NCBI GenBank assembly: GCA_036557885.1
Contig: DATBGS010000064.1
Location: 1 to 30,851, forward strand
Origin: DATBGS01 sp036557885
Lineage (GTDB): Bacteria; Chloroflexota; Ktedonobacteria; Ktedonobacterales; DATBGS01
DNA: 30,851 nucleotides
Direction of reading: 5' to 3'
The notes under the pieces were generated by a model, which worked only from the letters and a program-made list of their open reading frames with translations, was not told the origin of the DNA and did no database searches. Shown one piece after another: positions 14,810 through 24,800 of this stretch (the first letter of the stretch is position 1; every line of letters starts with the position of its first letter). The position numbers and the translations under genes are program-made.

Positions 14810-14930
14810 TTGTCTTCGGTACAGGGCACCCATTCCACCTGAGCAGAGCGGTACGATCACTTCTGCTTCTTGGCGGGCACAGAAGAGCCGTGTAGAACGG
14901 TGTCTCCTGAATAGAAAGGGCAGTTTGCGC

Positions 14931-17900
14931 ATGGCACCGCTCGATCCCCTGATCCGGCGTTCGGCCATGATAGAGCGCTCGGCTGATCTGGAGGCGCTGC
15001 AGACGCTTGTTCAGCGAGCGAAACAGGGGCAAGGCAACTGCATCCTGGTTTCAGGTGAAGCCGGCATTGGCAAATCGCGCCTGATCGCTGAAGCGAAAAC
15101 CTTTGCTGCCACCCAGGGCTTGCTGCTTTTTCAAGGCACATGCTTCCCAACCGATCAGTCCTCACCCTATGCTCCATTGCTTGATCTCGTGCGCTCCACA
15201 GCTTCTCGGCCATTCGCGGCAGCAGCAGCCTCAGAACTGGCTCCTTTTGCCAGGGAATTACATCCACTCTTCCCCGACCTTGCCCCTTTGCCAGCAGAAC
15301 AGCCCAAGCATGCCCCTCCTGCTCCCGAACCAGAAAAGCTGCGCCTCTTCACCGCCCTGGCGCAGTTCTTCCTCCTCCAAGCTGAGAGGCAACCCGTACT
15401 GGTAGTCATAGAAGACCTGCATTGGAGCGATGAAACCAGCCTGGAGTGGCTGCATTACCTGACGCGGCGCTGCTTCGATCACGCACTTCTGCTGCTGCTC
15501 ACCTACCGCAGCGAGGAGGTTCACCCAGGTTTGAGGCATTTCCTGGCGCAGCTGGACCGCGAGCGGCTGGCTCAGGAACGGACTCTCGCCCGGCTCACAC
15601 GCCAGGGGGTTGCGGCCATGCTCCAAGCGATGTTTACCCTGCCCCAGCCGGTACGCCTCGATCTGCTTGACTCGATCTATGCCCTGACCGAGGGCAATCC
15701 GTTCTTCGTTGAGGAAATCCTGACCGCGCTGATTGCCTCTGGGGGGCTGTTCTCTGCAAACGGGCGCTGGCAGTTCAAGCTGCTGGAGGAGGTGCAGATT
15801 CCGCGCAGCATCCAGGACGCGGTGCAACAGCGCACCACCCGCTTGAGCCAAAATGCCAGGCGGGTGCTGACGCTGGCGGCAGTAGCTGGGCGGCGCTTTG
15901 ATGTTGATTTGCTCCTGCACCTGACAGGAGAAGATGAGTTCGGAATGCTCCAGGCACTCAAGGAACTCCTCGCCGCTCAACTGGTCGTCGAGGAGTCGGC
16001 AGAGCAGTTTGCCTTCCGCCACGCCCTGACGCGCCAGGTGATTTATGCCGATCTGCTGCTGCGTGAGCGCAAAGCACTCCATCGCACGATTGCCGAGACG
16101 ATTGAGCACCTCTCCGCTTCCCACCGTGACGCACACCTGGCGGACCTGGCCTACCACTATTACCAGGCAGGAGCCTGGGAGAAAGCAGTAGACTATGGGC
16201 AACGGGCTGGGGAACAGGCCCAGCGCCTGTACGCTCCCCAGGCTGCTATTGAACATCTGACGCACACGCTGGATGCCGCCCAATACGGGGACATCACGCC
16301 TGATGCCACGCTCTATCGTCAGCGGGGCCAGGCATATGAAGCACTGGGGGACTTTGAGCAGGCGCGGCTCGATTACGAGACGACCCTTCAGATGACCCGG
16401 ATGGCCGCAGACCGCCGGGGTGAATGGCAGGCGCTGAATGATCTGGGCTTTCTGTGGGCAGAGCGTGATTACTCCCAGGCCGGGAGCTATTATCAGCAGG
16501 CGCTGGACCTAGCCCGCCAGATGGACGACCCACTCACGTTGGCGCACAGCCTCAACCGCCTGGGCAACTGGCAGGTGAATAGCGAGCAGCCTGGCGATGC
16601 GCTGCGCTCTCATCAGGAGGCGCTCGCGCTCTTTGAGCAGGCCCAGGATCAGCAGGGCCTGGCCGAAACCTATGATCTGCTGGGCATGACCTCCACGCTT
16701 GGGGGTGATCTGCTGCACGCGGCGACCTCTTATTACCAGGCGATTGAACTCTTCCAGCAGCTCGACAATCGTCAGGGATTAGCCTCCAGCCTGTCTACCT
16801 TGATGGTGCTGGGCGAAGGTGGGGGCTATGAAGTCGAGACGATGGCGCCTGCCGCGACCAGTTTCGCCAAGTCTCTCACCTTTGGCGAACGGGCGCTGAC
16901 CATCGCCCGCGAGATTGGTCAGCGCTCTGCCGAAGCCTACGCACTTCTTGCTCTGGCTCAATACCTGGGACCACACGGGGAATATGCGCGGGCGTTGGAG
17001 GTGGCGCAAGCTGGTCTCGCGCTGGCCGAGCAGATCGAGCATCGCCAGTGGGTCACTGCCGCGCACTGGCAAGTGGGGGTATTGTACCTCGATCTCCTCG
17101 CCGTGCCAGAAGCCGAGCGACACCTGACCCAGGCGCTGGCTCTAGCGCAAGAGATCGGCTCAGGGAACTGGATACGCATTGTCTCCGGGTTTCTGGCACG
17201 CACCTGCATCCTGCAACGAGAGGTTGCACGTGCAGAACAGCTGCTTGATGCGGCACTGCCTCCCGATGCACCCTCCCAAACCATCGGGCAGCGGCTGGTC
17301 TGGCGTGCCCGCGCAGAACTGGCCCTGGCGCGTGGCAGCCCGTCCCTGGCCTTGGAACTCACTAATCGGCTGATCGCTTCGGCGGCCAATCTCTCTGAGG
17401 GGCAGGTGATTCCTCACCTGTGGAAGCTGCAAGGCGAGGCGCTGGCGGCACTCCAGCAAGAGAGCGAGGCCGAAGCAGCACTCCGGGCAGCTCTAGCCTC
17501 GGCCCGCGCGCAGAGGTTGCGCCCATTGCACTGGCGTGTTGCTGCGGCGCTTGGCAGTCTCTTTCGCACCACGCGGCGCTCGGAAGATGCTGAACAGGCC
17601 AGTGCCGCCGCCCGCGTCACCATTGAGGAACTGGCGGCTGAGATTCCAGAGGAAGTGCTGCGCACCACCTTTCTGTCCAACGCCCTGGCTGGACTGTCGC
17701 GTCCGCGTCCGCTCACCCCGCGTCGTGTTACCCGACAAGCCTTTGGGGGTCTGACTGAGCGCGAACGTGAGGTCGCGGCCCTCATTGCACAAGGCGCCTC
17801 CAATAAGGAGATTGCGGCGCATCTAGTGGTGGGCCTCCGCACCGTTGAGACGCATGTAAGCAGCATCTTCTCCAAGTTGGGACTAACTTCGCGGGCGCAG

Positions 17901-17948
17901 ATTGCAGTCTGGGCCAACGAGAAGGGCCTAGCCCAGACCGCACGCTAA
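14931..17948 (+). CDS. LAL-type regulator: AAA/NACHT-like ATPase + TPR repeats + LuxR HTH (copy 1)
   Basis: A 1,005-residue cytosolic regulator. The N-terminus has Walker A (SGEAGIGKSR, residues 41-50) and Walker B (VLVVIEDLHWSDETS) of the AAA_16/MalT-like STAND ATPases. The middle, about residues 420-930, is built from repeated helical pairs typical of TPRs (for example LNDLGFLWAERDYSQAGSYYQQALDL broken into repeats of ~40 residues). The last 65 residues are a LuxR/GerE HTH: GGLTEREREVAALIAQG, then SNKEIAAHLVVGLRTVETHV. ATG 14931 is preceded by AAAGGG at ten nt, and a promoter lies at 14781-14809; the frame is open upstream but that part is not conserved-looking. It is a close paralogue of the gene at 21831-24839 (shared CTCF/PTD-S-PYAPLLDL segment and shared HTH). 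It is followed by a methyltransferase gene on the same strand. Ligand and targets are unknown. Confidence 0.92.
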   Translation: MAPLDPLIRRSAMIERSADLEALQTLVQRAKQGQGNCILVSGEAGIGKSRLIAEAKTFAATQGLLLFQGTCFPTDQSSPYAPLLDLVRSTASRPFAAAAASELAPFARELHPLFPDLAPLPAEQPKHAPPAPEPEKLRLFTALAQFFLLQAERQPVLVVIEDLHWSDETSLEWLHYLTRRCFDHALLLLLTYRSEEVHPGLRHFLAQLDRERLAQERTLARLTRQGVAAMLQAMFTLPQPVRLDLLDSIYALTEGNPFFVEEILTALIASGGLFSANGRWQFKLLEEVQIPRSIQDAVQQRTTRLSQNARRVLTLAAVAGRRFDVDLLLHLTGEDEFGMLQALKELLAAQLVVEESAEQFAFRHALTRQVIYADLLLRERKALHRTIAETIEHLSASHRDAHLADLAYHYYQAGAWEKAVDYGQRAGEQAQRLYAPQAAIEHLTHTLDAAQYGDITPDATLYRQRGQAYEALGDFEQARLDYETTLQMTRMAADRRGEWQALNDLGFLWAERDYSQAGSYYQQALDLARQMDDPLTLAHSLNRLGNWQVNSEQPGDALRSHQEALALFEQAQDQQGLAETYDLLGMTSTLGGDLLHAATSYYQAIELFQQLDNRQGLASSLSTLMVLGEGGGYEVETMAPAATSFAKSLTFGERALTIAREIGQRSAEAYALLALAQYLGPHGEYARALEVAQAGLALAEQIEHRQWVTAAHWQVGVLYLDLLAVPEAERHLTQALALAQEIGSGNWIRIVSGFLARTCILQREVARAEQLLDAALPPDAPSQTIGQRLVWRARAELALARGSPSLALELTNRLIASAANLSEGQVIPHLWKLQGEALAALQQESEAEAALRAALASARAQRLRPLHWRVAAALGSLFRTTRRSEDAEQASAAARVTIEELAAEIPEEVLRTTFLSNALAGLSRPRPLTPRRVTRQAFGGLTEREREVAALIAQGASNKEIAAHLVVGLRTVETHVSSIFSKLGLTSRAQIAVWANEKGLAQTAR

Positions 17949-18157
17949 GACTCCTTCCCGCCTTCTTTTCTTCGTTCATCCCTCTCCTATCTGCCTCTGC
18001 CCCCTCGAAAATCTCCGTAGTCTCTGCGCAAAAAGCTTCGGTTTTCACCGATGGAATCTGCGTCATGTTCAGGCATACTCCTTACGACGGTGGGGAGCAG
18101 GTCGCTACTCACCGCGCAGGTAGACAGGACACAAGCAGCAATAGAAGGAGACCAACG

Positions 18158-19228
18158 ATGGCAACGCAACAAACACTTGATCAGGCCAAGACCGAAGCCT
18201 TTGTGGGTAAGGTGCTCTCTGATACGGCAGGGCTGGCCGTGACGGTCATGTCGAGCATTGGGGACCGCCTGGGCCTCTTCAAGGAACTGGCGCGGGCGCC
18301 CGCCACCAGCGCTGAACTGGCGCAGCGCGCCTACGTCAACGAACGCTATTCTCGTGAATGGCTGGCAGCGATGGCAAGTGCGGGCTATCTGGAATATGAC
18401 CCGACCAGTCAGCGTTTCACCTTCCCCCCGGAGCATGTGTCCGTGCTGGCGCAAGAAGGTGGGCCAGTCTTCCTGGCCGGGGTCCAGGAAGAAATGGTGG
18501 GGCTGGTGGGACCAATCAAACACTTGATGCACGCTTTCCGAAGTGGGGGCGGCGTCCCCTACTCCGCCTATGACTACAGCACCTGGGAGGGCATCGAGCG
18601 TTTCACCAATGGCTGGTTCGAGAATCTGCTGATCCCAGTGTGGCTGCCCGCCATGCCAGCGGTGCAGGCCAAACTGGAACGCGGGGCGCTGGTGGCTGAT
18701 GTGGGCTGTGGACATGGCCGTGCATTGATCAAACTGGCACAAGCCTTCCCACAGTCGCGCTATGTTGGCTACGAGGTCTTCGCGCCCTTTGTCGCCAGAG
18801 CCACCGCAAATGCGCAGGAGGCTGGCGTGGCTGATCGGGTGACCTTCCATCACCTGGATGTCTCGCAAGGTTTTCCCGAACAGTACGACGTGATCACCAC
18901 GTTTGATGTCGTACACGATGCGGTCAACCCGCGTGGGCTGCTCAAGGCCATCTGCGCGGGGCTGCGACCCGATGGGCGCTATGTCTGTTTGGAGATCAAC
19001 AGTTCTGACAAGCTCGAGGAAAACGCCGGGACCATCGGTGCCTTTTTCTACAGTTGCAGCGTGCTGTATTGTATGACGACCTCGCTGGCTGGGCACGGTG
19101 AGGGTCTGGGCACTGCGGGCCTGCCAGAGCCGAAAATGCGCGAGTTGTGCGAGGAAGCCGGGTTTAGCACCGTGCGGCGGGTTCCGCTTGAGAATCCTTT
19201 CAATATTCTGTATGAGATAGCTCCTTGA
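18158..19228 (+). CDS. SAM-dependent methyltransferase with N-terminal winged-helix (MarR/dimerisation-like) domain
   Basis: A 356-residue protein. Residues 15-95 form a helical/winged-helix region (LGLFKELARAPATSAELAQR, then YSREWLAAMASAGYLEYD) like the dimerisation domain of small-molecule O/N-methyltransferases. Residues ~175-300 are a Rossmann-type class I methyltransferase domain with motif I VADVGCGHGRALIKLA, the acidic residue after beta-2 (VGYEVF) and TFDVVHDAVNP as motif IV. Such proteins methylate small metabolites in bacteria and animals (the rRNA-unrelated Methyltransf_25/S20-like group). AAGGAG lies seven nt upstream of ATG 18158. It follows the LAL regulator by 209 nt on the same strand. 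Its substrate is unknown. The similar organisation on the opposite strand (LAL, then methyltransferase) hints at paired metabolic functions. Confidence 0.88.
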   Translation: MATQQTLDQAKTEAFVGKVLSDTAGLAVTVMSSIGDRLGLFKELARAPATSAELAQRAYVNERYSREWLAAMASAGYLEYDPTSQRFTFPPEHVSVLAQEGGPVFLAGVQEEMVGLVGPIKHLMHAFRSGGGVPYSAYDYSTWEGIERFTNGWFENLLIPVWLPAMPAVQAKLERGALVADVGCGHGRALIKLAQAFPQSRYVGYEVFAPFVARATANAQEAGVADRVTFHHLDVSQGFPEQYDVITTFDVVHDAVNPRGLLKAICAGLRPDGRYVCLEINSSDKLEENAGTIGAFFYSCSVLYCMTTSLAGHGEGLGTAGLPEPKMRELCEEAGFSTVRRVPLENPFNILYEIAP

Positions 19229-19244
19229 AACCTTCTCAGGTGAG

Positions 19245-19279
19245 GTGGGGCGGTGGCCTCTCTGCGACTACCGCCCCAC
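19245..19279. terminator. Hairpin downstream of the methyltransferase gene, possible bidirectional terminator
   Basis: GTGGGGCGGT (19245-19254) and ACCGCCCCAC (19270-19279) form a perfect 10-bp GC-rich stem with a 15-nt loop, 17 nt after the stop codon at 19228 and in the gap before the convergent FAD gene. No T-run follows, so termination is plausible but not shown. The rest of the gap (19280-19517) holds nothing I recognise. Confidence 0.5.
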
Positions 19280-19517
19280 ACCGCAGGGCGCCTTCCAACT
19301 CCTTCTGAATACACCCAGCCATTGGTTGCAGGAATCGACCGATTTTCAGGGATGTTGACTATGGACAGCGATGGTTCCTCCAAGCGGGCAATAACTAACG
19401 CATAGCATTGGCCCATCTTCCTACCAGAGAGCACCCGGCGGTCGTCTGGGTGCTCGGAGCATGGGAAGATACGGCTCATGCGGACTCGGCTTCGCAGAGA
19501 ATCCGCCCAGGAGAGCC

Positions 19518-20732
19518 CTAGAGTGCGTTGGTTGATACTGTGGCGCTCATGATCCGCCCGATATTCTCCGGCGCGAAGAACTTCGGGATGGGCTCGGTTC
19601 CGGCCATGACACCAAAGAAACGGTTTGTTTGCTCCTGATTCTGGCGCAGGGCTGCGAAGAGCTGCTGCATCTCTGGAGGCGGCGGCTCTAGCGCCGCGAG
19701 CTGACACGTGAACTCGTAGATTGGCGTTGCCGCCACGTTGCGCCGCTGCTCGTACTCCGCCAGCGCTTCCTCAACTGGCTGCTTCCCGGAGAGACCGGTA
19801 TCCACCGCTTTGGCAACCAACTCCGCGTCTCGGAAGGCGTCGGTAATCCCCTGCGCCGTAATCGGGTCTTTATGATAGCCAGCATCCCCGACCAGCGCCC
19901 AGCCCGAGCCGTAGGGCTTGCGGAAGTAGTTAAACAACTCAGCCGTGCCAGTGAAGCGTTCCTCCCGCCTTCCCTGGCGCACCCGCTCTGCCAACGCTGG
20001 GGCCAGTTCCAACGTCTTGAGAAAGTTGCCTTCAATATCGGCACGATAGACGTGGAACTTCTCATGCGGCCAACCAACGATAATGCAGGTAAGTCCCTGA
20101 TGGGTGGGCAGGACGCCGAAGCCGCGATGTTCGCGGGGGTAGAATTCGACTCCGCAAAGCTCCACGCCGCTCCAGTAACTGTAGTAGGCACAGGCGAACG
20201 TCGGCTTGACATTGTAGACCGGTGCCTCAACCTGCCGGGCAACGAGAGAATGGAGGCCATCGGCCCCGATCACCATCCTGGCCTGTTCCTTCACCGTCAT
20301 ATCGGTGGCAGACCGACCGGTGATCCCGCTGACGCGGTCGCCATCCCAGACGAGGTCCTGGACGGTAAAGTGTTCGCGCAGCTCCGCGCCAGCCTCGACG
20401 GCGGCATCCACCAGGAGCTTGTCGAGCACGGTCCGCCGGGGACAGTAAGCCTCTGCGATGTCGCCTTCCGGCGGCGGGGTTCCCCGCAGGGCGAAGGGAC
20501 CGAGGTCCATGGTGATCGAGGTAATCGGCGGACAGCCAGTGGCAGCCAGCCGCTCCCGTAGTCCCCACCGCGCGAGCCGAGCGACACCGGGCTGATGAAT
20601 CCAGTGGGTGGACAGATGGTCGCTGGGGAAGGTGTCGCGGTCAACGAGCAACACCCGGTAGCCCTTGCGAGCGAGGAGCATAGCCGTCGGCGACCCAGCA
20701 CAGCGGGCTCCGACCACAATCACATCGTACAT
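19518..20732 (-). CDS. FAD-dependent oxidoreductase (geranylgeranyl-reductase/aromatic-hydroxylase-like, FAD_binding_3 type)
   Basis: A 404-residue flavoprotein. The N-terminal dinucleotide-binding motif is DVIVVGARCAGSPTAMLLARKG with a variant GxRxAG glycine pattern (residues 3-24), ending in the ribose-binding acidic residue (LLVDRD). Further landmarks are PRRTVLDKLLVDAA, VIGADGLHS (DG motif) and WALVGDAGYHKDPITAQGI (the GD motif that contacts FAD ribityl). The family includes monooxygenases and prenyl reductases in secondary metabolism. AGGAG lies six nt before ATG 20732. It is 44 nt downstream of the methyltransferase at 20777-21559 and surely co-transcribed with it. A palindromic ACTATAGT sits in the gap just before the ribosome binding site. 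Substrate unknown; its place in a regulator-methyltransferase-oxidase cluster suggests tailoring or detoxification of a small aromatic or lipid. Confidence 0.88.
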   Translation of the reverse strand: MYDVIVVGARCAGSPTAMLLARKGYRVLLVDRDTFPSDHLSTHWIHQPGVARLARWGLRERLAATGCPPITSITMDLGPFALRGTPPPEGDIAEAYCPRRTVLDKLLVDAAVEAGAELREHFTVQDLVWDGDRVSGITGRSATDMTVKEQARMVIGADGLHSLVARQVEAPVYNVKPTFACAYYSYWSGVELCGVEFYPREHRGFGVLPTHQGLTCIIVGWPHEKFHVYRADIEGNFLKTLELAPALAERVRQGRREERFTGTAELFNYFRKPYGSGWALVGDAGYHKDPITAQGITDAFRDAELVAKAVDTGLSGKQPVEEALAEYEQRRNVAATPIYEFTCQLAALEPPPPEMQQLFAALRQNQEQTNRFFGVMAGTEPIPKFFAPENIGRIMSATVSTNAL

Positions 20733-20776
20733 CGTAATCTCCTCTCACTATAGTAAGGCTCTGAGCCAAGGGAACA

Positions 20777-21559
20777 TCAGGCCGTAGCGATCACATAGCG
20801 GACCCGGTTGCGCAGGCGATACCCACCCACGCTCGTCCGAAAGGGCGCCAGCGCCTCGGCAAGTGCCTGCTGCACCGCATCGGCCCCTGCCTGCCGGATA
20901 GCGAACGCCGCTGGGCCTGTCGACAGGTTCCCACGCACCGCCGTCTCCAGATTGGGGAACTCGAAGGGGCAGTCCACCTCTTCACTCTTCTGCGGCGAGA
21001 GGTGGGCCTGCTCCAGCAGTGCCTCGACGCGGCCCGGCGCGGAGAGCGCGAAGGGGCCGGGCGCTCCGGGCGGCGGGGGTGGCAGGAACTTGCCCAGGGC
21101 AGGCATGAGGGCAGCGATGTCGCAGTCCTCCGGGCGCCCCAGGACCGCCATCGCCACACGGCCTCCCGGCCTGGCGACCCGCCGGGCCTCACGCAGTGCG
21201 TTCACCACGTCTGCCGCGTACTGGAAAGCGTTGAAGCCGGTCACGACGTCGAAGGTGTTGTCCGGCCAGGGCAGGTTCTCTATCTCGCCAGCGTGGAAGT
21301 CGCCCTGAGGTGTGCGTTCACGCGCAATCTCCAGCGACACCTCCGCCGCGTCCAGGCCCGCGACGTGTGCACCACGCCGGACCGCAAGCTGTGCCGCCAG
21401 CCCCGGCCCGCAGCCTACGTCGAGCAACCTCGTCCCCGCTCCGACCTCTGCTGCCTCGAAGACTGCCTCGTAGAGGGGGAGGGCGAGTGGTTCCAGGATC
21501 TCCGCGAAGTCCCGGGCTCGTACCCCCCACAAGCTTCCCTGAACTGGTGCTGTACCCAT
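20777..21559 (-). CDS. Class I SAM-dependent methyltransferase (Methyltransf_11/UbiE-like)
   Basis: A 260-residue enzyme. Motif I is RLLDVGCGPGLAAQLA (residues 44-59), followed by the acidic beta-2 end (VAGLDAAEVSLEIAR), motif II-like DFHAGEIENLPWPDNTFDVVTGFNAFQYAAD and a post-motif RVARPGGRVAMAV. Proteins of this type methylate small molecules. AAGGAG lies nine nt before ATG 21559; an open extension upstream has no conserved sequence. It is the first gene of a two-gene operon with the FAD enzyme downstream and lies 3' of the second LAL regulator on the same strand, 271 nt away. That gap has no gene. Confidence 0.88.
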   Translation of the reverse strand: MGTAPVQGSLWGVRARDFAEILEPLALPLYEAVFEAAEVGAGTRLLDVGCGPGLAAQLAVRRGAHVAGLDAAEVSLEIARERTPQGDFHAGEIENLPWPDNTFDVVTGFNAFQYAADVVNALREARRVARPGGRVAMAVLGRPEDCDIAALMPALGKFLPPPPPGAPGPFALSAPGRVEALLEQAHLSPQKSEEVDCPFEFPNLETAVRGNLSTGPAAFAIRQAGADAVQQALAEALAPFRTSVGGYRLRNRVRYVIATA

Positions 21560-21830
21560 AGTGCTGTACTCCTTTCTGTACGCTACGCCATGTATTGACC
21601 TTGCTTGTCTGATTCGCACTCTCTCCTCTACCCGATTTCCCACACTGCTGCCGTGATGGTTGGCTCAACCCATCACCCAAAGTGTAATCGCCACATCTGC
21701 TCTTTCCATCGTGGAAATCACGGAGCTGTCAGAAAACGGTACGGAGATTTTGAGGACAACCACGCAGAGGGAGTACAGAGGAAAAGAGCTTGTGAGACGC
21801 GAGGTTCGGGGCTTGCTCGTGCCCGGTGAT

Positions 21831-24800
21831 CTATCGTTTTTCCAACCCGACTTCCACAGCCCACGCCGCAATCTGCGTGCGTGATGCGAAGCTCAACTTG
21901 AATAAGATGTTGCCAACATGGGTTTCGACCGTTCGTTCGCTGACCACCAGTTGGACCGCGATCTCACGATTGGACTTTCCCTGGGCAATCAGTACCGCAA
22001 CCGAGCGTTCACGCTCAGTCAAGCCACCAAACTTTTCGGCCTCGGCACGTCTGGGCGAAATCGGCTTTGCTTTTGGCAGGGAGGCGTGCGCTCGCTGCAA
22101 GAACTGCTCACGCAACTCGGCATCGTCAATCATCTGCGAGAGCTCCTCAATCCCAGCCCGCGCCGCAGCATAGGCACTTTGAGCCAGCTCCTCGTGCTTG
22201 AGCAAGCCGTAGACCCTTCCAAGTGAGGCGTGAATTTGCCAGAGCAGCGGCGCTTCCCGACGCTCCAGCACGCCGCGTTTAGCATTTTCCAGAGCCTCAA
22301 CGGCTTCATCCAGACGGCTCAAGGCAACCAGCGCCTCGCCCTTCAGTTTCAAAAGCCTGGGAATCGGTTGGGCACGCAGCTCTCCCGGCGCGGTTGCGAT
22401 CAATCGCTCTGCAGTCTGCAAGGCAACCTGCGGCTCTCCCTGCGCGAGCGCCAGTTCTCCCCCTATCCAGGCCAGACGTCGCTCTGTGAGTGTGCGCGGC
22501 TCCTGCTCTCGTAGCATCGCTGCCTGGAGCGCCGCCTCTGCCTGCTTGCGCTGGCCGAGCTGCAGGTAGGCCAGTGCCTGGTCAGCTCTGATACTGCCAA
22601 TCCACCAGGCTGAGCCAAGCACCTCGGCCAGTGGCAAGCCTGCACCCAGATGGCGCAGGGCCAGGGCGGGAGCAAGCATAAGCACATAGATGTGTCCTAA
22701 TTCGCAATGCGCTGCGATCGTCCACTGCTGATGCTCGATCTCTACCGTGATCTGAAGCCCCTTGTGTGCATGTGCCAGTCCACGACCAAATTGCCCAAAG
22801 CTGGCAAGTAATACTCCGCTGGTGAGTTCAGCATAGGCTTCCCCTGCCGACCAATCCATCTGCCGTGCGAGTTCTATCGCCTCTAGCGCTTCGCGTTCAC
22901 CCTCCTCCGGGGAGCGCACGACCACGAACACGGTTTCAGCAATGGCAGGGGAGGTACCGATACTGGCGTTCGGGAGCGTTGAGATCAAACTCTTCTTGTC
23001 ACCCAGGCGCCGAAAGAGGGCAATCGCTCGTTCCTGCTGCTGTCTCCCCTTCACGAGATCACCACTCCAGGCCAGCGTCATCCCAAGCAGGTCGTAGGTT
23101 TCAGCCATCCCCGCTTGATCGTGCTGCCTTTGGAACACGTCCAGGGCCACTCGATGGGCCTGCAATCCTTCGGTATTCCTCCCGGTGTTGACGAACCAGT
23201 TACCGAGGCGATTGAGGCTGTGCGCGCGCAGTTTTGGAATAGCAAGGGTCTCGGCGAGCTGCACTGCCTGGCGAAAGAACAACCCTGCCCGCTCATACTC
23301 GCGCCCTGCCCAGAGAAAGCCCAGGTCCATGACCGCCTGCCATTGCATCTGTCCATCGTGAGACTCTTGGGCAGCCGTGAAGGCCCGCTCGTAATCGGCT
23401 CTGGCCTGTTCGAATTCCCCCAAGGTTTCATAGGACTGCCCACGCAAACGATACAACGGGGCTACCAACTCGCTTTTGACATGATGGGCTGCTTTCAAGG
23501 CTCTCGTAAACTGTTCGACAGCAATACGCGGCGCGTACAAAGCGTGCGCCCGTTCCCCAGCGCGATGGGCATACGCGAGCGCTTGCCCCCAGGCCCCTGC
23601 CTCATAAAAGTGATCAGCGAGCTCGGGGAGGTGTGCGTCAGGTGCTGAGGCAAACAGTTGTTCCATCGTTTCAGCAATGGGGCGATGCAGTGTCTTGCGC
23701 TCGCGGAGCAGGAGTTGCCGGTAAATGGCCTCGCGTGTTAGGGCATGGCGGAAGGCAAACTGCTCCTCGGAGGCTTCCATGACCAACTGTGCTGCGATCA
23801 GCTCTTTCATGAACGCCAGCAGTTCCTGTTCCTCATAGCGCGTGATTTGCTGAAGTAAGGCAAAATCAAAACGCCTGCCAGCGACGGCTGCCAGGACCAC
23901 CACCTGTCGAGCAGCCTCACTTAATCGCTCCATGCGCTGCCGCACCGCGTCCTGGACACTGCGAGGGATGCGTAGCTCCACCAATGGTTGGTGTTCCCCC
24001 ATCTCATGTACAGAACCAATGGCCTCGGCCAGGATGAGCGATTTCAGCAGTTCTTCTATGAAGAATGGATTACCCTCGGTCAGCTTATAGAGGTCCTCGA
24101 GGGTTGAGGCCGACAGCGAGCTGGGCCGATCAAAGATGGCTTCGAGCATCGCCTCAACCTCGCTGCGCGAAAGCGGAGTCAAGACGAGTTCTTGCGCCAG
24201 GTGTTCGCGGTCCAGTTGGGCCAGCCAATGGCTCAAACCTGGATGCATCTCGTCATTCCGATAGGTTAGCACGAGCAGAAGCGGGTAATGAGTCGAGCTT
24301 CGTGCCAGAGAGTGCAACCACTCCAGGCTCATTTCATCGCTCCAATGCAGATCCTCGACCGTGAGCAGAACCGGCTGACTGGAGGCTAAGCCTGTGAAGA
24401 ACTGTGTGAGCGCCACGAACAGGCGGCGTTTTTGTTGTTCGGGCTCAATCGGGGGCACCAGGGGCTCGTCAGATGAAAGAGGCACCAGGCCGGGATAGAG
24501 CAACGCCAGTTCGCGTGCGAGTGGTTCCAGATCGCCAATGGAGCGAGAAAGCAGCTCTTTTGCCGATGCAGATCCAAACAGATCGAGCAGAGGGGCATAA
24601 GGAGTGGAGCGGTCAGTGGAGAAGCAGGTGCACTGGAGTACCAGAAACCCTTCTGCCTGGGCCTGTGATTTCACCACAGCAACCAGACGTGATTTGCCGA
24701 TCCCGGCTTCGCCGCTCAGGAGTGCCACCTGCCCGCGTCCACGTCTCACCTGATCGCTGAGCGTGTGCAGGGTCGTGAGTTCTCCTTGGCGGCCAATCAC

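Noticed and set aside
15258..16283. Long open frame (341 codons) antisense to the first LAL regulator
   Set aside because: It lies wholly opposite a well-supported coding sequence with conserved motifs and shows no recognisable domain; it is a by-product of GC-rich codon bias.
19872..20561. Open frame of 229 codons antisense to the FAD oxidoreductase
   Set aside because: Shadow of a conserved flavoprotein gene; its sequence has no family features.
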